Part shown: piece after piece, positions 24,468 through 35,900 of the stretch
How positions within the stretch are numbered: the first letter of the stretch is position 1
Layout of the letters: the number at the start of each line of letters is the position of its first letter
NCBI GenBank assembly: GCA_905160935.1
Contig: CAJHZI010000421.1
Coordinates: 789,501 to 853,500, forward strand
Reading direction: 5' to 3'
DNA length: 64,000 nucleotides
DNA from: Enchytraeus crypticus
Lineage: Eukaryota; Annelida; Clitellata; Enchytraeida; Enchytraeidae
Notes under the pieces: generated by a model
Database searches by the model: none
Told to the model about the DNA's origin: nothing
What the model saw: only the letters and a program-made list of their open reading frames with translations
Program-made: the position numbers and the translations under genes

Positions 24468-25073
24468 AGGATTTCTCATTACTGGGTTGACGTCTTAAAT
24501 AACGAGTATTTCTAAGTATAATAATTTATAACTCTCTTAGTGCACTGCCTACTGGCAGGTCCATGGTACATAACGCCTCCACTCTTCTCTGTCTTCAGCC
24601 TTCCTCTACATTTCCACATATGAGTTTGTCTTTAAATCATCTAACATACCTAATCTTAGTCTGCCCCTGCCTCTTTTTCCTTCCATTCTACCTTCTATGA
24701 CTTCTTTTAATAGACCTTCCCCCCTTAGAATGTGTCTCTCCAATGCTTCTTCCTATTTCTTAATACATTTATCAACTGTCTATCTGTGCCAACTCTCTCT
24801 AGAACTTCCTCATTTGTAGCCTTTCGAGTCCAACTAATCCTCTCCCTTCTTCTCCAAATCCACATTTCCAATGCCTCCAGTTTCCTAATATCTTCCTTCC
24901 TTAAGGTCCATGTTTCACAACCATACAATAGCGTGGTCCAAACCAAAGTTTTCACTATCTTTATCTTTCTTCAGACTTTTTGTTAATAGTTCTTTTCTAT
25001 TACCAAAAGCCGCTTTTGCTTGTGCAATCCTACTGCATATTTCAGTCTCGCATTTCCTGTCATCGGTTATAGT

Positions 25074-25439
25074 CTCTCTCTCTTCAGTGCACTGCCAAGT
25101 GGCAGGTTCAAGGTACATATTCCTACTCAAAGTCTGCTTTCTCGCTCCATAAGAGCACTCCTTAGATCAACATGTCAATCCCTTCACAAAGTCTATGCCT
25201 TATCCATACCTTATGGAGCCTATAGCTTGGGAAAAATATGGCTTCTGAGGTGGTTTCCCGTTGCCTTCCTCAGTTAGGTGAATTAATTACCATTTAATCC
25301 TGGGGGAAAATATTTCATGGTGAGGTGGGTCCCCTCTTGCCATCCTCAGCTCCTCCCTTTAGTCGCCTCTTACGTACACGCGGCAGATTGTTTGCGGTTG
25401 CCCTATTCTGCAGTGGCCCAACCACACCCGGGCACAACA
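25074..25439 (-). mobile_element. SINE-D inserted in LINE-alpha, with 10-bp target-site duplications
   Basis: CGGTTATAGT occurs on both sides (25064-25073 and 25440-25449), and the LINE-alpha frame resumes across the gap. Read on the minus strand, the element begins GTGTTGTGCCCGGGTGTGG, resembling the SINE-C head. It ends with hairpin CTGCCACTTGGCAG, then TGCACTGAAGAGAGAGAG. The 3' end mirrors that of its LINE host. Confidence 0.88.
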
Positions 25440-25701
25440 CGGTTATAGTATGACCCAAAAATTTGAAATTCCTTACCTGTTCCAATTTCGTACCATTTAT
25501 TGTGATATTAACTTAACCTTTATAGTTGGACACTTTCATAACCTTCGTCTTTTTTGTATTAATCTTCATGCCATATCTCAATGCCGTATCATTCAGCCTA
25601 TCCATTATCTTCTGCAGTCCAATCTCGCTACCCGCTACCATTCCTTGGTCATCTGCTAATCGTACATCTTGTAACAATTTCCCTCCTACTTTTATTCCTT
25701 C

Positions 25702-26547
25702 TTACATGTCTTCCATGGCTTCCTCCATCATTGCCTCAGCGTAAATGTTAAACAGCAGCGGCGAAATGCTACAACCTTGTCTTACTCCACGTCCTATTTC
25801 GCCTTCTTCTGAGTATTCTTGTTGGATTTTGATTACTGCTCTTTGATTTATGTACAAGTTCCAAATTAGTCTTCTATCTCTCCAGTCAATTCCTGTTCTT
25901 TTGAAGATATTCATCATCGTTATCCAGTCAATCCTGTCAAAGGCCTTTTCGAAGTCTACAAAGCATACAAAAACGTCATTTCCATATTCTAAGCTTCTTT
26001 CGCAAAGAACCCGCATTACTCCTATTGCTTCTCTTGTGCAGCATCCTTTCCTAAAACCAAATTGTGTCTTGCTCAGTAACATCTCTGCTTTCGACTGAAT
26101 GCGATTATTTACTATATTTAATAAAATCTTCGATGCATGAGGTATTAAACTGATTGTTCTGTAATCCGAACACTCCACAGCATTGGCTTTTTTGGGAATT
26201 GGCATCATCATTGACTTAGTGAAGTCGTCTGGCCAAATACCTGTGTTGTACACTTCCATAAATACCTCCATTAGCTTATTGAGTGTTTCTCCTTCCAACA
26301 TTTTCAAGAATTCTGCTGGGATTTCATCTATTCCGACTGCTTTCCCCTTCTTCATACTGTTAATTGCAGAATAAATTTCCTTCTTCATTATATCGGGGCC
26401 CCTTTTATCGTCTTCTGTGATATTTTCTTCTATTTTAAAATCCTCTTGAACTGGTTTCCCAGCCGTATCATACAATTCCTCTTCATATTCTCTCCATCTT
26501 TCTTTTACTTCTTTCAGCTCGGTCTTCAATTCCCCATCTTTACCCAT
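25702..26547 (-). pseudogene. LINE-alpha reverse transcriptase fragment
   Basis: Open frame of 281 codons covering RT fingers and palm: AINSMKKGKAVGIDEIPAEF (the GxD.IP.E box), DYRTISLIPHASKILLNI, QFGFRKGCCT, CFVDFEKAFDRIDW (palm motif A) and GVRQGCSISPLLFNIY (motif B). The frame ends before the catalytic box, which continues in the adjacent sequence as LADDQ. It belongs to the surrounding LINE and is not a host gene. Confidence 0.85.
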
Positions 26548-27075
26548 TATACTAATGTTCTTTGCATCTCCTTGCTTTTTCTTATCGGTTCTTGCTAATA
26601 TCCTGACTTCCTGGTATAATAGATCCGATCTCCGTCTTCTATCATATTCTGCTAAATCATTATACTTTTCGCTCCACCAATGATCTTTTGCTTTGTAATT
26701 CTTCTGAGTTCATTGTTTAAGCTTCTATATTTCCTTCGGCCATTACTGGTGTCAATACTTTTCCATTTCCTCCTTTCATCCATTTTGTCTAGCATCTCGC
26801 TTGTGATCCACGGTTCTTTAGCTGTATTTGCTATAAGAAAGCCATAAACTTCTTTTGCACCTATTTTAATAGCCTCTTTTAGCTGACACCATCTTTCATT
26901 TACCCCTGTTCTTCATTCGTAGTCCTTCATTTCCTTAACTTCTCTTTCAACGACTTCCTGAAACTGACTTCTTTTCTTGTTCAAATTCCATCTCTTACTG
27001 CTTTTCTTCTTAAGTACTTTCTTCAGCTGAAGCCCTACTTTTGCCATTACTAGATTATGGTCTGAATAATTGTGA

Positions 27076-27390
27076 TCTAATAATTGATTGATTGTGGTCT
27101 AATAATTTATATAATAAAAAGAATAAGCATTTAAGATTATTTTAATGTCTATTTGTGATAATTTATGGATTATGTAGGCTGCACCGGTAGCTATACTATG
27201 TAGGCATGTACTGTAAGTAATTTGAGCTACTACAGGTTAAGTTAAACTAGGAAACATTGGCGTCAGAAGTAATTGTAGATCGAATATGTTCTGACATCTT
27301 AAATGGATGGCGAACCCGTGTTTAGCGGAGGCGAGTGAAGTATGATTAGTTAGTTATTTAAAACCATATATAATTAATCATTAGCTCGAC
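27076..27390. other. Intergenic DNA, nothing recognised
   Basis: Short AT-rich stretch between LINE-alpha and a degraded SINE composite. No open frame with family signal. Confidence 0.4.
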
Positions 27391-27392
27391 AA

Positions 27393-27745
27393 TAGATCTC
27401 TCACACTCCAATGTATTGCCAAGTGTCAGATCCAGGGTACTTATCTTATTCTGGGCTCTCCCGTCACTGGCTTTGCTTTCGAGGGAGGAAACTGACGTTA
27501 ACCTTAGCTTTTTTAAAGCTTTATTCAGAGTCTTGCTACTCAGAAGAGAGAGGCTTATTACTCAGGAGCAGCGCTCCACTGACTAATAGGCCGATGGACA
27601 AAGGCATCCTTACCAAATAATAATACTATCCCCTAGCTTATAAATATATGGCGCCCGAAGTAGCTTCACATTGCCTTCTAAGTTCCTGCTTATTCGCCAT
27701 ATACGACACAAATACTTTACGGATGACCTATCGTATAGCGGCATA
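27393..27745 (-). repeat. Degraded SINE-D with a SINE-B fragment inside
   Basis: The left edge (TCTCTCACACTCCAATGTATTGCC) is a worn SINE-D 3' end on the minus strand. At about 27448-27515 a plus-strand SINE-B tail interrupts it (CCGTCACTGGCTTTGC, GAGGAAACTGACGTTAACC). SINE-D resemblance resumes at about 27640 (CCTAGCTTATAAATATATGG, TTGCCTTCTAAGTTCCTG). Confidence 0.55.
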
Positions 27746-28500
27746 ATGTAACACAGGCAAAATATCTAAAACTTCATAAGTACACTTCTGCAGATAGAAA
27801 GAAAGATGAAAAGAGCTGTGGATATTTCAACAACATTTGCAATAAAATGCGTCTCAAAGATGAAACTGTCGTGAATTTGGCTTAGAATTTTTTTGCAAAC
27901 AACTGTAAAGCTCAATTATGTTAGCTTGTATGTCTAAATAGTCGAGTGTGTAGAGCTTCAGGTAATGTTAGAACAAAGTAAAACGTCATATTCCGAGGAG
28001 AATTAAACTCTAGTTAGGTTGACACCCTGACTAGCTGATAGCTACATAACTGAACTACTTGAGTAGTCATTAATATAGAAAAAGTGACAAATATTGTCAT
28101 TTCAGTATACTGCATGTTTAAGTCGTGAAGCTGAAAAAGGGATCAGAAGTTGAAAAGTAGATACGACAGCGCAGATTGTAGCAACCTGGTGGTGCATCTT
28201 TTTAACGACTATCTCTATAGCAATGTGTGACCGGCCATGAACTGAAAATTAAATCAGTACAACTCGTCATTGCTACTAGAACATAGTCAGCGATTTAAAG
28301 TGATTTGTTCTGCAGATTTCATACAATATTTCTACAGTGAATGTTACACCCTAATAATTTATATTAAATTATGATTGCAGACATGGCATTAGGTTATATT
28401 TATGTCAAGTCGCCAAATTAACTGAAGCAAAATGATACCTTACAAACTTGACAATGACAACAAAATGAGAACGATACCAGATTAAAGAAGGTATTAGTTA

Positions 28501-28638
28501 AATGAAGGAAGATATCAGTCATATGAAGATATCAGCCAAATGAAGATAACAGTCATATAAAGATATCAGCTAATTGGAGATATCAGTCATATGAAGATAT
28601 CAGTCAAATGAAGATATCAGTCAAATGAAGAAGATATC
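28501..28638 (+). repeat. ~17-bp minisatellite (AGATATCAGTCATATGA)
   Basis: Eight or so copies of AGATATCAGTCAWATGA, alternating between CATATG and CAAATG variants. Intergenic. Confidence 0.85.
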
Positions 28639-29204
28639 TAAAATATCGATTTAATTAAAACAAAGAACCTTAGAAAACCTTGTCAGTAAAAACTAGACTT
28701 CTGATATCTATTGTAGATTGACTACTTAAGGCGCTTGTGTTCTGCTACTGAAAACTGCTCAAGTGTGAGTTATGCAAGTATAACGGAACTATCAGCTAAC
28801 CAGTAACTAGAGTCTGAAATTTGAGATCTTCGCAAGTTTTAGATCCACTTATCCAGGATCAGTGAAGATATCAGTGTAAATTATCAACATTTACGCTTAG
28901 TAGCTTAAAATTTAAGGTTCTCTCAACATATTAAATTGTTGCCAATCCACATACAAATATTTATCGTTGTATAAACACAACGATAAAACTGTATGCAACA
29001 AAATTATTGTACATAATACAAACTGTTCTATTACACTATAATATTTTATAACGTCAACAACAGTTCTGATCCTTCATGTGACACTGCATCCAGTAGCTCC
29101 ATCTTTAGAGACCAGAAGATGTCTAAACACACATCACACATAATAACCATTATTCAATACATTAAGCTTTATACTATAGATATTTATTTACTATCAACAT
29201 TTCA

Positions 29205-29275
29205 CTGTTGGGGACGTCCCTGACATCATCCCTGGATGAGGAAACGGACGTTAAACCTTTATTATATTATTTACT
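29205..29275 (+). repeat. SINE-B-related tail (variant)
   Basis: GGGGACGTCCCTGACATCATCC, GATGAGGAAACGGACGTTAAACC. This shares the GAGGAAAC.GACGTTAA end with SINE-B but has a different upstream segment. Related pieces lie at about 41705-41770 and 61180-61245. Confidence 0.45.
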
Positions 29276-29310
29276 TGTCTGTGCCAGGGGCTGGCAACTC
29301 TATTAGTCAG

Positions 29311-29604
29311 CTAATCATATGAGCACCCAGACTAATGCAATAAATCTGAGCTAATCATATGAGCACCCTGACTAATGCAATAAATCTGTGCTAATCAGAG
29401 ATGAGTACCCTGACTAATGCAATAAATCTGAGCTAATCAGAGATGAGCACCCTGACTAATGCAATAAATTTGAGCTAATCAGCGATGAGCCCGCTGACTA
29501 ATGCAATAAATATGAGCTAATCTGAGATGAGCACCCTGACTAATGCAATAAATCTGATCTAAATATAATCAGAGATGAGCACCCTGACTAAAGCAATAAA
29601 TTTA
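29311..29604 (+). repeat. 40-42-bp minisatellite, ~7 copies, each with AATAAA
   Basis: Unit begins CTAATCAKATGAGCACCCTG and ends ACTAATGCAATAAATCTGAG. Each unit carries AATAAA on the plus strand. It lies about 370 bases beyond the PSMA4 stop, antisense to PSMA4. Confidence 0.9.
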
Positions 29605-29714
29605 TACCATTGTTCAAAATCAGAGCTCTATCAACAATATGATAAACAAAACTGATCACATGTGTACATATATAAACACGGTATCAAATTATAAGCATCA
29701 AGTAAATTGTATAG

Positions 29715-29720
29715 TTTATT
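29715..29720 (-). promoter_or_regulatory. Candidate poly(A) signal for PSMA4
   Basis: Minus-strand AATAAA about 250 bases after the PSMA4 stop. Plausible spacing, no transcript support. Confidence 0.4.
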
Positions 29721-29969
29721 GCCTTAAGATAAAGAATAACTGTTTGGATAAAATGCATTCTGCGACTAAAAATTAAGAATATGACCATGACAGAAGCAAC
29801 AGTTATATTTCACTGCGTTCGATGAAAGGTTCTGCATTGAGTTTAACTCATAACATAAATTCTCAGTAACATAACTTAGACTTGATCTACTTAAGGAAAG
29901 AAACAACGATCAAACAGTCAGAAGGAATAATAATACAATTGATACTATCAACTAACGTGATCAGTGAGA

Positions 29970-32900
29970 CTATTTAGGAGCGAGTTTCTCTTTCTTCTTC
30001 TCCGCCTCTATCTTTGCCTCAGCCTCCTCGTGAGTCTTGATCAGCTCCTCTACTTCAACAGATGGCAGGATACGTATCTGAGTCACTTTGTTGTCCTTTC
30101 TCGTCAGCGTCGCTATCTCAACTGCATCAATCAATCAACAGCACATGTTTTTATTGTATAGGAAAATATCAGTAACTTAATCGCTTCGTTATTACTCATC
30201 ATACCACTTCAATCCCATCCCCCTCCTACCAACAAATTTAGCTAAGATTATAGTGAACACTCTTCAGTTAATATAAAACATTCTGATTTTTCTTACACAA
30301 AATCATAACTTAATGCAGACACCTCTGCAATATCGCGTCAAATTCAAATTATATCTTTAAGATATATAAAATAGAGATGAGTAAATTACGGCCTGATCGG
30401 AAGAGAATAATTATAATTAGTACTTCGACTGATATAATGAGGTGAACTCAGAGTTCTCATTGTTCTGCAGCAGTGCACATAGGCTTCTACCTACCTCTAG
30501 CAGGGTACCAACTCTCCACAGTCAATTTCCATTACTCATAATTTCATATAGTTAAATGCTCAAGAGATACCCTTATTAATAAATAGAACACGGCATTAAT
30601 GCTCTCCAAAACTGGTAGGTCCAAGCTATACAATCCTGCCCCTCTATATGCAGTCTACTTTCAAGGTCGCTAAAGAGAATTTCATCAATTCACAGGGCAC
30701 TTCAGGTAATGCACTTGCCAAACCTTTGTGCAGCCTTCAGTTTGAGAAATTATAGGTTCAGAAGAGGTTTCTAATTGCCTTTTTCTGTTCTAAGAATTTA
30801 GACAGATAAATCACCACTTTAATATATTAATGAAACTTAGGCGACAATTGAGATTTCAATGATTGGTTCATTTGAGAGAGAGCTATTAATAAAGTTAAAT
30901 GTTCTATAGTGACTCAGTGTACAGCGTACAGAAGAACATATAAAACAGAAATATCTTGAATATAGCATAACACACTACTCACTACTCAATTATCAATTCT
31001 ACAAGAAAATAGTCTACATCATCCATGACAGCAGCTCCCAGTCTTCCATTGAGGAGACAAACACTAAATCTTAGCAGCGTTGTAGTGTAATGCACAGGTC
31101 ATACAGACCTTTATCAGGTGTCAGCTTCTGAGTGTCGAGAGTCTTACTGAGAACTTTAACACTGAGAGCCAGAGCTTGCTTTAAGTCAGTCTCGCCCTCT
31201 TTGTACTCCTGCTTAAGCATCGACACTGCTGCCTACACACACAATCACACATACACACACCTATAGACTTAGGTACATGCATAGACACTGCTGCCTACAC
31301 ACACAATCACACATACATATAGACTTATACACATGCATAGACATGGCTGCCTACACACACAGTCACACATACATATAGACTTATGTACATGCATAGACAG
31401 TGCTTCCAACACACACAGTCACACATACATATAGACTTATGTACATGCATAGACAGTGCTTCCAACACACACAGTCACACATACACATAGACTTGTATGC
31501 ATGCATCGACACTGCTGCCAACACACACAATCACACATACCTATGGACTTATACCCATGCATAGACACTGCTGCCTACACACACAGTCACACATACCTAT
31601 GGACTTATACCCATGCATAGACACTGCTGCCTACACACACAGTCACACATACACATAGACTTACATACATGCACAGACACTGCTTCGTACACACACCGTC
31701 ACACATACACATACATATCGACATACATACTTGCATAGACACTGATGCCTGGACACATAATTACACCTACACACACATATAGACACATATACTTGCATAG
31801 ACACTGATGCCTGGACACATAATCACACCTACACACATATATAGACACATATACTTACATAAACACTAATGTCTGGACACACTCCACATATACCTGCAGA
31901 GCAAAATCTTTATTTAAAGCATCCTAGAATCGTCATCATCGTCATCTTCCACTGAATCCCTACTCATCTAGGGTCAGGATTAGAAAAAAATTTGCAACAA
32001 TTTCTGAAGCCTAGGCGCTTACCAATAGAACGCCCTTTCTGAAGCTGTTAGGATCTTAGTGCTTTATCGTGTTTCATGACACGCGCAATCCATGTGTGGT
32101 CTATTCTTCAGCAACCCGAACCCAACACGGTAAAGCAGCTAAGAATACTCAACATTACTCAAGTATTAATTAATTAGAGATCTCATGCAGAAGTTATATG
32201 CTACAGAGACAATATCAAATGACTATCTTAAAGAGTGAACGGTATAAGGTATAATAAAGTTAGAATTAACTTCAAATTGCTTTTCTTCATTTTAATGATT
32301 TGGCAAAGTACTGTCAATAAAGATAAAAATAATAGTTTAGCTACACCTTAAAAGCAATGTCAGAAAATAGTAAACTACATCTGAATGAAGAATTATATAT
32401 GCTTCGCCATAGAGAGGTGTAATTTATATTCTTTCTTATATATTGATATTTTTTAATTCAGCAACGTTAATTATAAACATGTGCATTAGTTAAGAACTAT
32501 TAACAATTTTAACAATTTATCTTATCACTTATCAGTTGTTATAAATATTAGTAGTGAAGCTGCTGTTTCATGTATTTGCAAATGAGTTCTCCTTACTGAA
32601 AGTCATATTGCATTGTTTCATGCATTTGAAAATTCTTAAGTTGTATATTATTTGGCATATGTTTGTGTTAATTTCTGTTGTGTTTAACAATTATATACTT
32701 CTGTGAAATAAAGAATATACATATAGTAACATAACATAGCATCACATGAAGATATGGATAGGACAAAGCCCTTGTGAAGGGATTAACTTGTTGATCCATA
32801 CACCGCTTGGATGAAGCGTGAAAACACTCTTAGTATGAATATCTTCCTTGGACCTTCCACTTGGCAGAACAATACAGAGGGAGAGAGAGAGATATAATCA

Positions 32901-35900
32901 CATACACTACAAAGAAACGAATGCAGCGGTAAAGAGCTCTACTAACAGAGCTGTTATTTCCGATGCAGGTGGCTTTCCAGCCTCCATAGTTGCCGCTGGG
33001 ATCACTCTGATAGAGCTGATAGCCGTGATGGGAGTCCCAGCCCATGTACAGCAGCGACACACCAAACGGGCGCTTGCCTGTTAAATAACAGCACTACAGC
33101 GTAACAGTACTGAGGTAAAAAACACTTTGCATGCTGGTTTTGAAACACATTTAGACAGTTGTATAGATTCTGGCAGACTCAGCCATCCTCTCCATAGTTG
33201 ATCATATCTTTGCTATTGATAACGCCAATGGCAGCACGCTCAGATACCTGATTGGCCTTCCATGGACCCAAGGTGATATCCATCATTTTTGTCACTGACC
33301 TAGGCTTTGAATCAAAACCACTTGTTCTCTAACTGCTGCGCCGTATCCCCTCTCCATTATTTTCCTCAGACTAACGAATAGATCAGTAAAGCTGAGACCA
33401 ATCATGCGGTGAAGCTACTAACTGTGTCAACAGTGAGGCTTACCTAGCGCTATACTGATAAAAATGCAGCAAATACTGACTAAACATGTAAAACACATAT
33501 GTTGGCTACACAGTTGCATTAATTTATGTGTAGCACTTTAACAATATAGCAAAACGTAGGCAGTTTTAGCTCCCGTGAATTATTGATGTAATTTGTACAA
33601 TTAATATATTGTTTGACGTTTTACTATGAACAGATATTAGAAAAAATGTAGTATAGAGATCAAAAACCAGTATCTAAATCTCAGTATATATTACATTTTA
33701 GTGTCCAATTTTATTATACTGTATACCAAATGAATTTAAGTCAAGAAATTTAATACAATAAAATACCATGTAGAAAATATAAAAGAGCATTAAGTGCTAT
33801 TAATACTACGTAAGTTTAAGTAACTACGATTTTATGTACACTATTAGAGTACTGAATTGCTTGATTTCATAATGTAGTGTAAATAGCATTAAAGATAAAG
33901 TCTAGTTTAACTCGGCTCCCGACTGGAAAGTCAGTTCCAGGACGAGCATTGAATTTGAACCCAGCACCTACAGAAGAGCAGACTGACAAATAACTGACCA
34001 AGCTCCTGGTTCATTTTATAAAATACCATCAGTAAAATTGTAGACTCATCCACTCTTACCTCCAAACTGAGTGTAGGCCTGTTTGATGTCACAGAGAGTA
34101 GCGACGAGCTGCTCACAGGGCATTGGTTCACCGTACGAGAGCTGATGACGCTGAGCAAACAGTCGCAGCTGATTGGTCAGCACGTTGGCATCAGACGTGA
34201 TACCGGCTACACTGCACGCCATGTCGCTGTGTCAACAAAACAATGCCTCACGTTTCACAAACGTTCTGTCACACTTCTTGAATTTCATCCATACATTTCA
34301 TATTAATACTATTAATAATTTCTCGTCGCGATTTCTCTGACGTCAATCCTGTTTTATACGTATTCAGTCAAATGTGCATGATACAAATAAATAAGCATTA
34401 CAGAGGTGTCACATATATTAATGTTATCAGTTTATGCAATAAGGCTAAGTAAAATGAAGTTTAGATTTACTGACAATTGATAACGTTCAGTACATCGCGT
34501 TAGTTTAGTAGCAAATCCTGAAAGATATATACAAAAAATAGTGCAAAACAGGCAAATACTGAATTATAACGCATACCACACAAATACCGAAAAAGGACGC
34601 ATAACAGGCAAATACTAACTCGTGAAGTTTATAGATTTTCTCAGAGAAAGCCACCTCATCGAGCAGTTTGTTGGTGTTACGTTTCTCCGCAGCAATGACC
34701 ACCCCATCATTAGACAGGATCCCCAGACACGTTCCAGCATGTCCTATAGCCTCCATAGCATACTCCACCTGATACAGGCGTCCTGTTGAGTTTATAAATA
34801 ATATTACCCTGTACATTAATAAAATAATTCGATGGACCTTTAAATCACTTGTGAATGATTTAGGGGTGTACCGTATTTGATTTTTTCAAATCCGCTGGAA
34901 CTGGATTTCAAACACAAATCCGGCCGGAACCTTCGGATTTGACCTAGTTATAATTGTAATATTGAAAAACAATATAAAGCCAATGTTTACTTCAGTTTCA
35001 TCTCTCGAAAGCAATATCAGTGAATGTGAGCCCAGGATTTGAACCCTGCAGATACTGATTTGCGGTTGGAAGTCGTCAACATCCATCATTAAGTTATTAA
35101 CTAAGTCATCAACGCTTGCTCAATCAATTATTATCGTTGAATCATTCACTAGATTATAAGCGTATGTTCAATCAAGTTGTTCAAACATCATGGTCATTAA
35201 TAGGCTCAATAAAATCATCATCATTGAATAATAAACTAGGTTATCAATATATGCTCAATCTATTCATCTTTGTTAATCATTAACTAGGTTATCAATTTAT
35301 GCTCAATCAGTCATCATTATTAAGTCATTTAATTAATTAGGATATCAGTATATGCTTAATCAAGACACGGTCATGAAGTCATTAACTGCCTCAATCTAAT
35401 AATCATTGAATCATTAACTTCGTTATCAATATATACTCTCTCAAAGTATCACCATTACGATATCAACTAGGTTCTTAGTGCATGCTTAATCAAATAGTCA
35501 GCATCATCAAGTCTTACGTTCTTCTTCTTTGAGGCAAATTTTCAGTAAATTTTGAAATATCAATTTATTACTTTTTATATGATCCGGTAAAAAATCCGGC
35601 CGAATTAGGAAAAATTTGCTGGAATCGAATTTGCAAAAAGTGTCGGAATGCGGTACACCCCTTGAATGATTACTTTTGATCAGCACACATTACAGTATCT
35701 GTGTCTGAAATCACACACATTACAAGGAAAGAAAGAAACTCAGCTATTTCTCTACTTAACCATTAGTTAGTCCCATCCAATGATACAACCAACGGTGGTT
35801 ATCCCATTAGACGGCGGGTTTAAGCGCACTTGATTAAGTTAAGCGTCAATTATCAAAGTCAAGCTACATCGATCTTGGTTAGAACTTTGTAGGTGACCAC

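Larger units (their letters stand above)
24530..27075 (-). mobile_element. LINE-alpha, non-LTR retrotransposon, 5'-truncated and decayed
   Basis: Minus strand, in order: the end of an apurinic-type endonuclease (YSDHNLVMAKV near 27070), a linker, the reverse transcriptase, and a C-terminal segment LLYGCETWTLRKEDIRKLEA with WIWRRRERISWT (24955-24725). The catalytic box is degenerate (LADDQ where F/YADD is usual). Stops and frameshifts interrupt the region upstream of 26547. The 3' end forms a hairpin CTGCCAGTAGGCAG followed by TGCACTAAGAGAG. A SINE-D is nested at 25074-25439. 3'-end fragments of the same family occur at 18106, 47350, 51265, 53676 and 54618, so it was active in this genome. Confidence 0.88.

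Noticed and set aside
31217..31890. CRISPR-like array of regular repeats
   Set aside because: Units are contiguous without unique spacers, in a eukaryotic intron, and derive from the exon 6 junction. The same holds for the arrays at 29311, 42826 and 50222.
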